From NCBI GenBank assembly GCA_035948855.1, contig DASZIT010000034.1, forward strand, positions 1 to 16,520: 16,520 nt of DNA, given 5' to 3'. The stretch comes from DASZIT01 sp035948855. GTDB lineage: Bacteria > Actinomycetota > Acidimicrobiia > Acidimicrobiales > RAAP-2. The notes beneath the pieces were generated by a model. It searched no databases and had not been told where the DNA came from. It saw nothing but the letters and a program-made list of their open reading frames with translations. The translations under genes and the position numbers were made by a program. Shown here one piece after another: positions 1-7,240 of the stretch; the stretch's first letter is position 1, and every line of letters starts with the position of its first letter.

Positions 1-405
1 GATCCCCGATCCGCCGGGTCCACCGGGGTTGATCACCAGTGATCCGATCCTCTGCGACGGCACCTCCGCCGGATGACGCTCGACGGCGATCTGGATGGTG
101 GTGCCCTGCGGCTGTGTGTAGTCGAGGGGGACCGTCACCGAGCCGCACTGGAGCCCGGAACCGCACCCGCTCCACTGCACCGGCGTCACCGGCAACGGTG
201 GTTCGGTGGAGGTGGTCGTCGTCGTCGCCCCGGTGGTGGCCGGGGAGACGGTGGGCGGCGGCGGCTTGAGGGCCCCGTTCTTCGCAGCCGGCGTGCATCC
301 CCCGAGCAGCCAAACCCCGGCTGCCACCACGGCGAGCAGACGAGCCGGCACCGCAACGTGGTGACCGCTACGTTCACCATTCCTCTCTCGCCGCTGGCTG
401 GGCAC
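1..405 (-). CDS. Secreted alpha/beta-hydrolase lipoprotein, TAP/SlpE type (partial, 3' end off window)
   Basis: Read on the minus strand, this frame stays open to base 1 and continues beyond the window. From GTG 351 it reads VPARLLAVVAAGVWLLGGC, a short basic start, a hydrophobic stretch and a lipobox (LGGC), so a lipid-anchored exported protein is likely. A Pro/Thr-rich linker follows. The mature domain then begins with a Cys-containing WSGCGSGLQCGSVTVPLDY stretch and reaches LVINPGGPGGSG, the oxyanion-hole signature of the tripeptidyl-aminopeptidase (TAP)/SlpD-SlpE alpha/beta-hydrolases. The catalytic Ser, Asp and His would lie off the window. The start is uncertain: GTG 405 has an AAGGTGAT stretch just upstream, whereas GTG 351 gives the most compact signal peptide but has no ribosome site. 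The ATG at 380 is out of frame. The family usually cleaves N-terminal peptides or esters outside the cell; the substrate here is unknown. Confidence 0.85.
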   Translation of the reverse strand, partial: MPSQRRERNGERSGHHVAVPARLLAVVAAGVWLLGGCTPAAKNGALKPPPPTVSPATTGATTTTTSTEPPLPVTPVQWSGCGSGLQCGSVTVPLDYTQPQGTTIQIAVERHPAEVPSQRIGSLVINPGGPGGSGI

Positions 406-546
406 GCCATCACCTTGGCACGTACAAGGGCGGCGCCCACGGCGGCAACCCGCCGACGCCCTGGCGTTCGTCCTCGATGACTACCGTTCATCGGTTGACG
501 GCGCGAGCTATCGGCGGGTTGCCGTGACCACGACCCGACCGGCTCC
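406..546. other. Intergenic gap between two minus-strand genes
   Basis: This 141-bp stretch lies between the haloperoxidase stop and the hydrolase start. I see no RNA gene and no convincing open frame. It must hold the hydrolase promoter if that gene is not co-transcribed with the haloperoxidase. A 6-bp hairpin (542-547 with 557-562) overlaps the haloperoxidase stop codon but has no T-tract. Confidence 0.4.
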
Positions 547-1875
547 TCAGTTGTTTAGGAGCGGACCGAAGGTAGGGGTGGCGGTTTTGATGAGGACGAG
601 TTGGGCGACATCGCGTCCGAGATCGAGTCCGGCGACATGGTCGAGCCGGGTATGGACGCCGCCATAGATCCGACTGAGTCCCGCCTCGCTGGCCGCGGCC
701 TGAAACCCGTTGAAACTGCGGGTCACTCCGACCAGCCCGTCCGAAGTCACCGTCAGGTGGGTGTTCTTGGCGAAGAAGGCCGACAACACCGTCGCGCCGG
801 CCTCGCTGATGACGCTGTGGGCGCCGGGATAGGAAGGGTCGGCGGCCGTGGTCAGCAGCGGGGTCCAGCCGGGATCCGCGGTGATGGCAGGGTTCCCGAC
901 GGCGAGGTTGATGGCGGTGATCGGCCGCCACAGCTGGTAGTGATATTTGGCGTTGTACATGGCGATCGAAGCGTCGGCGAAGGTCAGGTTGAGCTCCGAG
1001 AAGATCTTCGACGTCCGCTCCAGGCTGGTCCGCTGCTGGGTGACCAGGTTCGCGGTGATCTCGTTCCATGTGTTCCAGATGGGTGGCGACCAGAACTGGG
1101 CCGCGATGGTCTGATCTGGAGTTCGTGTCGTGCTGGTGTTCTGCCCCAGACTCCTCACCTCGTTGATCGCATCCGCGTAGGCCTGGCTGGACAGCGCCGG
1201 CGGGGGTGCGGGTCGAAATTGCTTGCCGGAGGTGAGTACGAACGGGGTGACGGTTCCCCAGTTGGTGAACTGAGGCGCGGAGAATTTGGGCGGCGTTGGC
1301 CGATAGTTACCGGGCTGGGTCCCGGGGACGAAGGGAGGCGGGGTGACGGCGGACCCGTCGTTCGACCGGAGGGCGAGCAGCTTGGTGGCCACCGCACGTC
1401 CAACTTGAGCTCCGGCCGTTGTGGCTGTTCCCGCGGGGATCGCGGCCAGCTCAGTGGCAAGCAGCTGGTCGACCTGCGGCTTCATGGAAGGGTAGAGGGA
1501 GGCAAGGGTGTCGTGAGCCGCCTGATCGGCGGCAGCGTCGGGACGAGCCGTGCGGGGAGCCGTGACCGCAAAGCGGTATGGCCGATCACCGTGGGTGATC
1601 GAGACCACCGCGTCGTAGATGGCGGCATCCAGGATTGCGAAGCTTCTCGTCGGGTGAACCGTCGCCGGCTGAACTCCAGGCGCCTTCTGGATCTGCAGCA
1701 ATTCGGTGTTCCAGTCCACGACCAACTTGCCCGAACCCGGCGCCGAGGCAATCGACGAACTTGAACCGCCGGGGCTCGGTTGCGCGCCAGCTGGGGCAGC
1801 CGACCCGACCACCGTCGCTCCGGCGCTGATGGCTGCGGCGGTCAAGACGGCCGCGATCCTCGTGAACTTCCGCAT
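547..1875 (-). CDS. Secreted vanadium-dependent haloperoxidase-like protein (PAP2 fold)
   Basis: The 442-aa product starts at ATG 1875, ten bases after a strong AGGAGG (1886-1891). The signal peptide is classical: MRKFTR, an Ala-rich hydrophobic core and an AGA|Q cleavage site near residue 31, so the enzyme is exported. The vanadate/phosphate pocket motifs are present in order: K310-x6-R317-P318, a PGAH motif ending in H353, and R402-x5-H408. They correspond to Lys353/Arg360, Ser-Gly-His404 and Arg490/His496 of the Curvularia chloroperoxidase. H408 would be the vanadate ligand and H353 the acid-base residue. The usual serine of SGH is Gly351 and the glycine is Ala352. Members either oxidise halides with hydrogen peroxide or act as phosphatases, and sequence alone does not decide. 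Fold assignment is firm, halide specificity is not. It diverges from the kinase pair that follows. Confidence 0.88.
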   Translation of the reverse strand: MRKFTRIAAVLTAAAISAGATVVGSAAPAGAQPSPGGSSSSIASAPGSGKLVVDWNTELLQIQKAPGVQPATVHPTRSFAILDAAIYDAVVSITHGDRPYRFAVTAPRTARPDAAADQAAHDTLASLYPSMKPQVDQLLATELAAIPAGTATTAGAQVGRAVATKLLALRSNDGSAVTPPPFVPGTQPGNYRPTPPKFSAPQFTNWGTVTPFVLTSGKQFRPAPPPALSSQAYADAINEVRSLGQNTSTTRTPDQTIAAQFWSPPIWNTWNEITANLVTQQRTSLERTSKIFSELNLTFADASIAMYNAKYHYQLWRPITAINLAVGNPAITADPGWTPLLTTAADPSYPGAHSVISEAGATVLSAFFAKNTHLTVTSDGLVGVTRSFNGFQAAASEAGLSRIYGGVHTRLDHVAGLDLGRDVAQLVLIKTATPTFGPLLNN

Positions 1876-2132
1876 GGCGTGATTTCCTCCTGGGTTGGGT
1901 GGGGTGTGAGCCGCGACGGCTCCGGCGTGAACTACCCAAGAGATAGAGATGGGGGTTACGAGGGCCTCCCCACGGCTCTGACCGGGCCTGGACCGGCCGA
2001 CTCCCTGAATCCTCTGAAACCGGCGGAATGATACCGGTAACGTTCGTGGTGCTTTGTGCCGATAACTCATACAGAGGACCGGATGTCTCACGCAGCTTGC
2101 GGGTGACTCGCGCCTTCCTCGTGGAGGGTTCG
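1876..2132. promoter_or_regulatory. Divergent intergenic region between haloperoxidase and kinase genes
   Basis: These 257 bp separate two genes pointing away from each other, so they should hold promoters for both. What I can point to: the haloperoxidase ribosome site AGGAGG (1886-1891, minus); a perfect 6-bp stem with a 3-nt loop (1908-1913 with 1917-1922) in the expected haloperoxidase leader; an 8-bp palindrome TACCGGTA near 2031-2040; and the kinase ribosome site GGAGGG (2123-2128, plus). I could not identify a confident -35/-10 pair on either strand. Confidence 0.5.
1908..1922 (-). promoter_or_regulatory. Small hairpin in the haloperoxidase leader
   Basis: GAGCCG and CGGCTC form a perfect 6-bp stem around a 3-nt loop, 17 bases upstream of the AGGAGG ribosome site of the minus-strand haloperoxidase. 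It could stabilise the leader or serve as a binding site. At this GC content such a stem can arise by chance. Confidence 0.25.
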
Positions 2133-5111
2133 ATGGCAAGCTCGGCGACGACTCGGTCCAACGCGGTCGATCCCTCCGTTCTGCTGCGGATCCTGGCCCA
2201 GGTCAGGGCGGGTGACTTCACCGCCCGGATGCCACTCGAATGGACAGGCGTGGCCGGCAAGGTGGCCGACGGCCTCAATGAGGTCATCATCGCCAACCAG
2301 AGGCTCGAAGTGGAGCTGGCCCGGGTCAGTCTGGTGGTCGGCAAGGAAGGGAAGCTGTCGCAGCGGGCCGTGCTCGGCGGATCCACCCAGAGCTGGTCTG
2401 GGAGCGTGGAGTCGGTCAACAGCCTGATCGAGGCCCTGGTTCGTCCTACTAGCGAGATGCAGCGGGTGATCGGCGCTGTCGCTGACGGGGATCTGAGCAA
2501 GAAGGTGTCTGCCGATGTCCGTGGCGAGATGCTCGAACTCAAGAACACCATCAATGCGATGGTTGACCAACTCAACGGGTTCGTCTCCGAATTGACCCGG
2601 GTTGCCCGGGAGGTCGGAACCGAAGGCAAGCTCGGTCAAGCGGCGGCGGTCACCATCGAGGTCGGTGGCGTCTGGAAGGACCTCACCGACAACGTGAACC
2701 TGATGGCGGGAAACCTGACCGGACAGGTGCGAAACATCGCCGAGGTCACCACCGCGGTTGCCAATGGCGACCTGAGCAAGAAGATCTCGATCGAGGTCAA
2801 GGGCGAGTTCCTCGAGCTGAAGAACACCGTCAACGGCATGGTCGATCAGCTGAATGCCTTTGCCGGCGAAGTGACACGAGTCGCCCGTGAGGTGGGCGTT
2901 GAAGGCAAACTCGGCGGCCAGGCCCAGTCGAAGGAAATCGGAGGTGTGTGGAAGGACCTGACCGACAATGTCAACCAGCTGGCCGCCAACCTCACCAACC
3001 AGGTGCGGGCGATTGCCGAGGTGGCCACTGCGGTGACCGAGGGCGATCTGACCCGGCAGGTCGGGGTGGAGGCCAGCGGCGAGGTCGCGGTCTTGAAGGA
3101 CAAGCTCAACGAAATGATCCGTAACCTCCGGGAGACGACCCGCCAGAACATCGAACAGGACTGGTTGAAGACAAACCTGGAGCGCTTTACCCGGATGCTC
3201 CAGGGCCAGCGCGACCTCGCCGCGGTATCGAGCACCATCCTCTCCGAGCTCGCCCCGCTCGTCTCGGCCCAGCATGGCGTGTTCTACTCCATGACCGGCC
3301 CGTCAGACAGCACTGAAGCGGTGCTCCAGTTCCAGGCTGGTTACGGGTACGAGGAGAGGAAGCACCTCTCGACCTCGTTCGCCCTGGGTCAAGGCCTGGT
3401 TGGCCAGTGTGCCAAGGAGAAGAAGCGGATCCTTCTCACCGAAGTCCCGGACGACTACGTGCGTATCAACTCCGGACTTGGTGGTTCGACGCCCCGCAAC
3501 ATCATCGTTCTGCCCGTCCTCTTCGAGGGATCGGTGCGGGCGGTGATCGAGCTGGCCTCGTTTTCCCCGTTCAGCGTGACCCACCAGGCCTTCCTCGACC
3601 AGCTGGTGGAGGGCATTGGCATCGTCCTCAACACCATCGAGGCCAACACCTTCACCGAGAACCTGTTGAAGCAGTCCCAGTCGCTGACCGAGGAGCTGCG
3701 TTCCCAGCAGGAAGAGCTCCGCGAGTCCAATGAGGACTTGGGCCGGCAGGCCCGGTTGCTCGCCGAGCAGAATCTGATCAACAGCGAGGTCGAGCTGTCC
3801 AAACGCCAAGTTGAGGAAAAGGCCGGACTCGTCGCCGTCTCTTCGAAGTACAAGTCCGAGTTCATCGCCAACATGAGCCACGAGCTCCGGACTCCGCTGA
3901 ACAGCCTCCTGATTCTCGCCCAGCAGCTCGAGGAAAACCCCGGCCACACCATGACTGACACCCAGGTGGAATACGCCAGCGTCATCCGTAGCTCCGGTAA
4001 GGACCTGCTGAATCTGTTGAACGACATACTCGATCTGGCCAAGGTCGAATCCGGCACCGTCAAGATCGACATGAAGGACCTCTCGTTCAAACTGCTGCGG
4101 ACCGATCTCCTGCGCGGCTTCGAGCAGGTGGCCAAGGGGAAGGGTCTCAGCTATTCAGTCGACATCGCACCTGACTGTCCGGAGCGGATCGTCACCGATC
4201 CCCAACGCCTTCGCCAAATACTCAAGAATTTGATCGCCAATGCATTCAAGTTCACTGATGAGGGCGAGGTTCATCTACAGATTGGCACTACCGAGGACGG
4301 ATGGAGCCAGCAGAACGAGTCCCTCGCCAACGCCGATTCGGTGGTGGCCATCGCCGTCCGGGACACCGGTATCGGCGTCAAGGAAGACCAACAGCAACGA
4401 ATCTTCGAGGCCTTCGCGCAAGGCGACGGGAGTACCGATCGCCTCTACGGGGGCACGGGTCTCGGCCTCTCCATCAGCCGCGAACTGGTCGGGCTCCTGG
4501 GTGGTGAGATCGCATTGGCCAGCACGTCGGGCGACGGCAGCACCTTCACGGTCTACCTTCCGGCCGGTGGCAAACTGGCCACATCGCCCTCCACTCCGGC
4601 GATCGATGGCCAGGCTCGGGAAGAGCCCACTCCCCGGCTGGCTCCCGACCCCACGGATGCAGATCACGCCAAACCGGGACCCACCCAAGCTCGATTCAAT
4701 AGCCGGGACAGCACCATCCTCAATGGGCTAAAGGTCCTGGTGGTGGACGACGATTTCCGCAATCTCTTTGCCATGACCGCCCTCTTCGAACGGTGCCTGG
4801 CCGAAGTGACGGTGGCGGAGAGCGGCTCCCAAGCCATCGCCTCCCTGGAGGCGAATCCAGACATCGACCTCGTACTGATGGACATCATGATGCCGACCAT
4901 GGACGGATACGTCACCATGCGCACCATCCGATCGTTCGATCGGTTCAAGTCGCTTCCCATCATTGCGGTTACCGGCAAGGTCATGCCTGGTGAGCGCCAG
5001 CGGTGCCTGGATGCCGGTGCCAATGACTTCGTTCCCAAGCCGGTCGACACCGACCAGCTCATCGCCGTCCTCCGGCCGTGGCTCCCGACTCCGGCAAAGT
5101 CCGCACCGTGA
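2133..5111 (+). CDS. Soluble hybrid histidine kinase: HAMP ladder-GAF-HisKA-HATPase-REC
   Basis: The 992-aa product starts at ATG 2133, four bases after GGAGGG. GTG 2121 and an ATG at 2028 are in-frame alternatives with less support. Domains in order: a ladder of HAMP-type repeats (residues about 12-335), GAF (about 360-505), a coiled-coil linker (about 510-570), HisKA with phospho-acceptor H583 in SHELRTP, and HATPase_c (about 686-812) with N703, DTGIG 744-748 and GGTGLGL 773-779. A Pro-rich linker leads to a C-terminal REC (about 865-985) with D872-D874, phospho-acceptor D917, T947 and K969. All key residues for autophosphorylation and internal phosphotransfer are intact. There is no signal peptide or membrane segment, so it is cytosolic, unlike typical HAMP kinases. 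The ladder closely resembles fungal group III kinases (Nik1/Os-1). The input signal is unknown. Its stop overlaps the start of the next kinase. Confidence 0.95.
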   Translation: MASSATTRSNAVDPSVLLRILAQVRAGDFTARMPLEWTGVAGKVADGLNEVIIANQRLEVELARVSLVVGKEGKLSQRAVLGGSTQSWSGSVESVNSLIEALVRPTSEMQRVIGAVADGDLSKKVSADVRGEMLELKNTINAMVDQLNGFVSELTRVAREVGTEGKLGQAAAVTIEVGGVWKDLTDNVNLMAGNLTGQVRNIAEVTTAVANGDLSKKISIEVKGEFLELKNTVNGMVDQLNAFAGEVTRVAREVGVEGKLGGQAQSKEIGGVWKDLTDNVNQLAANLTNQVRAIAEVATAVTEGDLTRQVGVEASGEVAVLKDKLNEMIRNLRETTRQNIEQDWLKTNLERFTRMLQGQRDLAAVSSTILSELAPLVSAQHGVFYSMTGPSDSTEAVLQFQAGYGYEERKHLSTSFALGQGLVGQCAKEKKRILLTEVPDDYVRINSGLGGSTPRNIIVLPVLFEGSVRAVIELASFSPFSVTHQAFLDQLVEGIGIVLNTIEANTFTENLLKQSQSLTEELRSQQEELRESNEDLGRQARLLAEQNLINSEVELSKRQVEEKAGLVAVSSKYKSEFIANMSHELRTPLNSLLILAQQLEENPGHTMTDTQVEYASVIRSSGKDLLNLLNDILDLAKVESGTVKIDMKDLSFKLLRTDLLRGFEQVAKGKGLSYSVDIAPDCPERIVTDPQRLRQILKNLIANAFKFTDEGEVHLQIGTTEDGWSQQNESLANADSVVAIAVRDTGIGVKEDQQQRIFEAFAQGDGSTDRLYGGTGLGLSISRELVGLLGGEIALASTSGDGSTFTVYLPAGGKLATSPSTPAIDGQAREEPTPRLAPDPTDADHAKPGPTQARFNSRDSTILNGLKVLVVDDDFRNLFAMTALFERCLAEVTVAESGSQAIASLEANPDIDLVLMDIMMPTMDGYVTMRTIRSFDRFKSLPIIAVTGKVMPGERQRCLDAGANDFVPKPVDTDQLIAVLRPWLPTPAKSAP
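2211..3131 (+). repeat. Tandem HAMP-type repeats inside the first kinase, about 92 codons each
   Basis: A G-D-(F/L) landmark recurs at residues 27, 119, 212 and 304 (bases 2211, 2487, 2766, 3042), a period of 92, 93 and 92 codons. The middle units are best conserved at both protein and DNA level: LTRVAREVG / VTRVAREVG, VWKDLTDNVN twice, and GDLSKKV / GDLSKKI / GDLTRQV. The first unit is the most diverged. Each unit looks like one HAMP plus a linking half, giving a rigid signalling rod upstream of GAF. Confidence 0.85.
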
Positions 5112-7171
5112 CCGCCACCCTGGACCTCAGGCCGCTGCCGGTTGGCGGTCTACCGGAGAGAACCTCAGAGCCCGCCTCCATCTTGGTGGTCGACGACAAT
5201 GCTGGGAAGCGTTTGGCGCTGAGGGCGGTGCTGTCGCCGCTCGGCTATTCCATCGTCGAAGCCGACTCGGGACTTGCAGCACTCCGCTCCATCCTCGAAC
5301 AGAACTTCGCGGTCATCCTCCTCGATGTCTGTATGCCGGACATGGACGGGATCGAGACCGCCGCCCTCATCAGGGAGCGTTGGCAGTCGGAAATGACCCC
5401 GATCATCTTCATCACCGCCTTCGCCGCCGACGAGATCGAAAACATCGATCGATATTCCGCCGGTGCGGTCGACTTCATGTGCGCGCCCATCCCGCCCGAG
5501 GTGCTGCGGGCCAAGGTCTCCGTGTTTGCCAATCTGTTTGCCAAAGCCGAAGTCCTGGCCGCTCGAGCGGAGGAGGTGCAGGCCTCCGCTGACCAGCTGA
5601 GGCTCCTCACTGATGCTGCGCCCGTCGGCATCTTCCAGACCGATACCGATGACTGCTACACGTACACCAATCCGCGTTGGTCGGAGATAACCGGCCTCCC
5701 CTACGAAGAGGCGGTCGGGCGGCCGTGGGACTGCATGATCGACTCGGATCGCCACGCAGGCCTTCGGGTTGACTTGGCTGGCCACTCCATGCATGGGCCG
5801 GAGTTCGGCCATCGATTCAAGATTGACCTTCCTGATTCACCGCCACGGGTCGTGCTCCTCAACTCGAGATCCATCCCGGATGGTTATGGCGGCGTTTCGG
5901 GCTGGGTCGGGACCCTCGCCGATGTGACCGACGAAGCCGAGGCCGAAGCCGCGCTGTCGGACGCCCGGGACCAGGCGAACGAGGCATCGCATCTCAAGGC
6001 GGATTTTCTGGCCAACATGAGCCATGAGATACGTACTCCCATGAACGGGGTGATCGGGATGACCGAGCTCCTTCTCGAGACCGAGCTCGACCCCGTCCAG
6101 CGTGACTACGCCCAGACAGTACGTAACTCCGGGGAGGCACTTCTGACCATCATCGACGAGATCCTGGACTTCTCGAAGGCCGAAGCCGGGAAGCTCAAGA
6201 TCGAGGACGTCACCTTCAGCGTGCGGAGCGTCGTCGACGACGTCGTGGGACTGCTTGCCGCTCCGGCTCAGGCCAAAGGGCTGGTGTTGGCGGCGGTGGT
6301 CGAGAGCCCCGTCCCACGTGCGGTGAGAGGCGATCCGGGCCGGGTGCGCCAGGTGTTGACCAATCTCATCGGCAACGCCCTCAAGTTCACCCAGACCGGA
6401 ACCATCATCGTCCGGGTCAACAAGGCCGACTCCGTGAATGAGGGCGCCCAGCTCCGCTTCGAAGTCTCCGACACCGGCGAGGGGATCGCTCCCAACAAGC
6501 TCGACCTGATCTTTCAACCTTTTGTGCAAGCTGACTCGTCGACTTCACGGAAACACGGAGGAACCGGTCTCGGGTTGTCGATCAGCGGCCAACTTGTCGC
6601 CCTGATGGGGGGAGGCTGTGGGGTATCGAGCCAGCTCGGGGAGGGAAGCACCTTCTGGTTCACCATTCCGGCCGGCAATGACGTGGGGCAGACAGCGAAC
6701 GACTCAGGGCCGGCCGCATCCGACCCAGGGCGCACTGGCTCCGTGGCGGCGGACCGGCAAGCTCCTTCGGCGGATCACCAAGGAAGCCCCGGCCGGTTGC
6801 TCGTAGCCGAAGACAATCTGATCAACCAGAAGGTTGTCGTCGCCATGCTTTCCAGAGGCGGCTACACGGTGGACACGGTGGTCAACGGAGCAGAAGCGGT
6901 GAAAGCGCTGGCCTGCACGCCTTACGATGCCGTGCTGATGGACTGCCAGATGCCGGAGATGGACGGTTACGAGGCGACCATGGCCATTCGGGCGATGACG
7001 GGTTCCCGCCGGCTCACCCCCATCATCGGCGTGACCGCCGGAGCCCGTGAGGAAGACCGCCACCGGTGCCTGGACACAGGCATGGATGCCTATCTTTCCA
7101 AGCCCCTGAACAAAGAAGCGCTGCTGAACGTCGTGGCCCGATCCGTGAAAGAACGGGCTGGCCAGGACTAA
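5108..7171 (+). CDS. Hybrid histidine kinase: REC-PAS-HisKA-HATPase-REC
   Basis: The GTG at 5108 overlaps the preceding TGA (GTGA), the usual mark of translational coupling, and gives 687 aa; GTG 5078 is in frame but less likely. Domains: REC1 (about 24-140) with D73; PAS (about 160-275); HisKA (about 296-362) with H306 in MSHEIRTP; HATPase_c (about 407-522) with N419/N423, DTGEG 455-459 and GGTGLGL 484-490; a low-complexity linker; and REC2 (about 563-681) with D612 and K665. The protein is soluble. REC1 has Ala126 where receiver domains normally carry the conserved lysine, although its aspartate is present, so its phosphorylation chemistry or switch may differ. REC1 probably receives input, perhaps from the first kinase, and REC2 passes phosphate onward. 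No HPt or DNA-binding regulator is nearby, so the output is unknown. Confidence 0.95.
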   Translation: MTATLDLRPLPVGGLPERTSEPASILVVDDNAGKRLALRAVLSPLGYSIVEADSGLAALRSILEQNFAVILLDVCMPDMDGIETAALIRERWQSEMTPIIFITAFAADEIENIDRYSAGAVDFMCAPIPPEVLRAKVSVFANLFAKAEVLAARAEEVQASADQLRLLTDAAPVGIFQTDTDDCYTYTNPRWSEITGLPYEEAVGRPWDCMIDSDRHAGLRVDLAGHSMHGPEFGHRFKIDLPDSPPRVVLLNSRSIPDGYGGVSGWVGTLADVTDEAEAEAALSDARDQANEASHLKADFLANMSHEIRTPMNGVIGMTELLLETELDPVQRDYAQTVRNSGEALLTIIDEILDFSKAEAGKLKIEDVTFSVRSVVDDVVGLLAAPAQAKGLVLAAVVESPVPRAVRGDPGRVRQVLTNLIGNALKFTQTGTIIVRVNKADSVNEGAQLRFEVSDTGEGIAPNKLDLIFQPFVQADSSTSRKHGGTGLGLSISGQLVALMGGGCGVSSQLGEGSTFWFTIPAGNDVGQTANDSGPAASDPGRTGSVAADRQAPSADHQGSPGRLLVAEDNLINQKVVVAMLSRGGYTVDTVVNGAEAVKALACTPYDAVLMDCQMPEMDGYEATMAIRAMTGSRRLTPIIGVTAGAREEDRHRCLDTGMDAYLSKPLNKEALLNVVARSVKERAGQD

Positions 7172-7240
7172 CCCGGGTCCGGGGTAACGGCATCGGATAT
7201 GGGTCTGAGTGTCAGGAGTACACAACCCAACCGCCGCCAA

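Noticed and set aside
186..491. Minus-strand frame with ATG 380 preceded by a purine-rich stretch
   Set aside because: It is out of frame with the lipoprotein hydrolase, whose lipobox and NPGGPGGSG motif decide the reading frame; the purine run abuts the ATG without spacing.
542..562. 6-bp hairpin at the haloperoxidase stop codon as a terminator
   Set aside because: The stem is short, has a 9-nt loop, overlaps the last codons and lacks a T-tract.
601..1764. 387-codon plus-strand frame opposite the haloperoxidase
   Set aside because: The minus strand carries a signal peptide, a ribosome site and all vanadate-pocket motifs; the plus frame is low-complexity.
2088..3275. Long open frame on the minus strand opposite the HAMP region
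   Set aside because: It mirrors the plus-strand kinase, whose domains are unambiguous; long antisense frames are expected in high-GC coding DNA and the translation resembles no protein family.
7172..7240. Bidirectional terminator between the converging kinase and crotonase genes
   Set aside because: Only a 4-5-bp CCCGG/CCGGG pairing with an impossibly small loop is visible and no T-tract follows on either strand.
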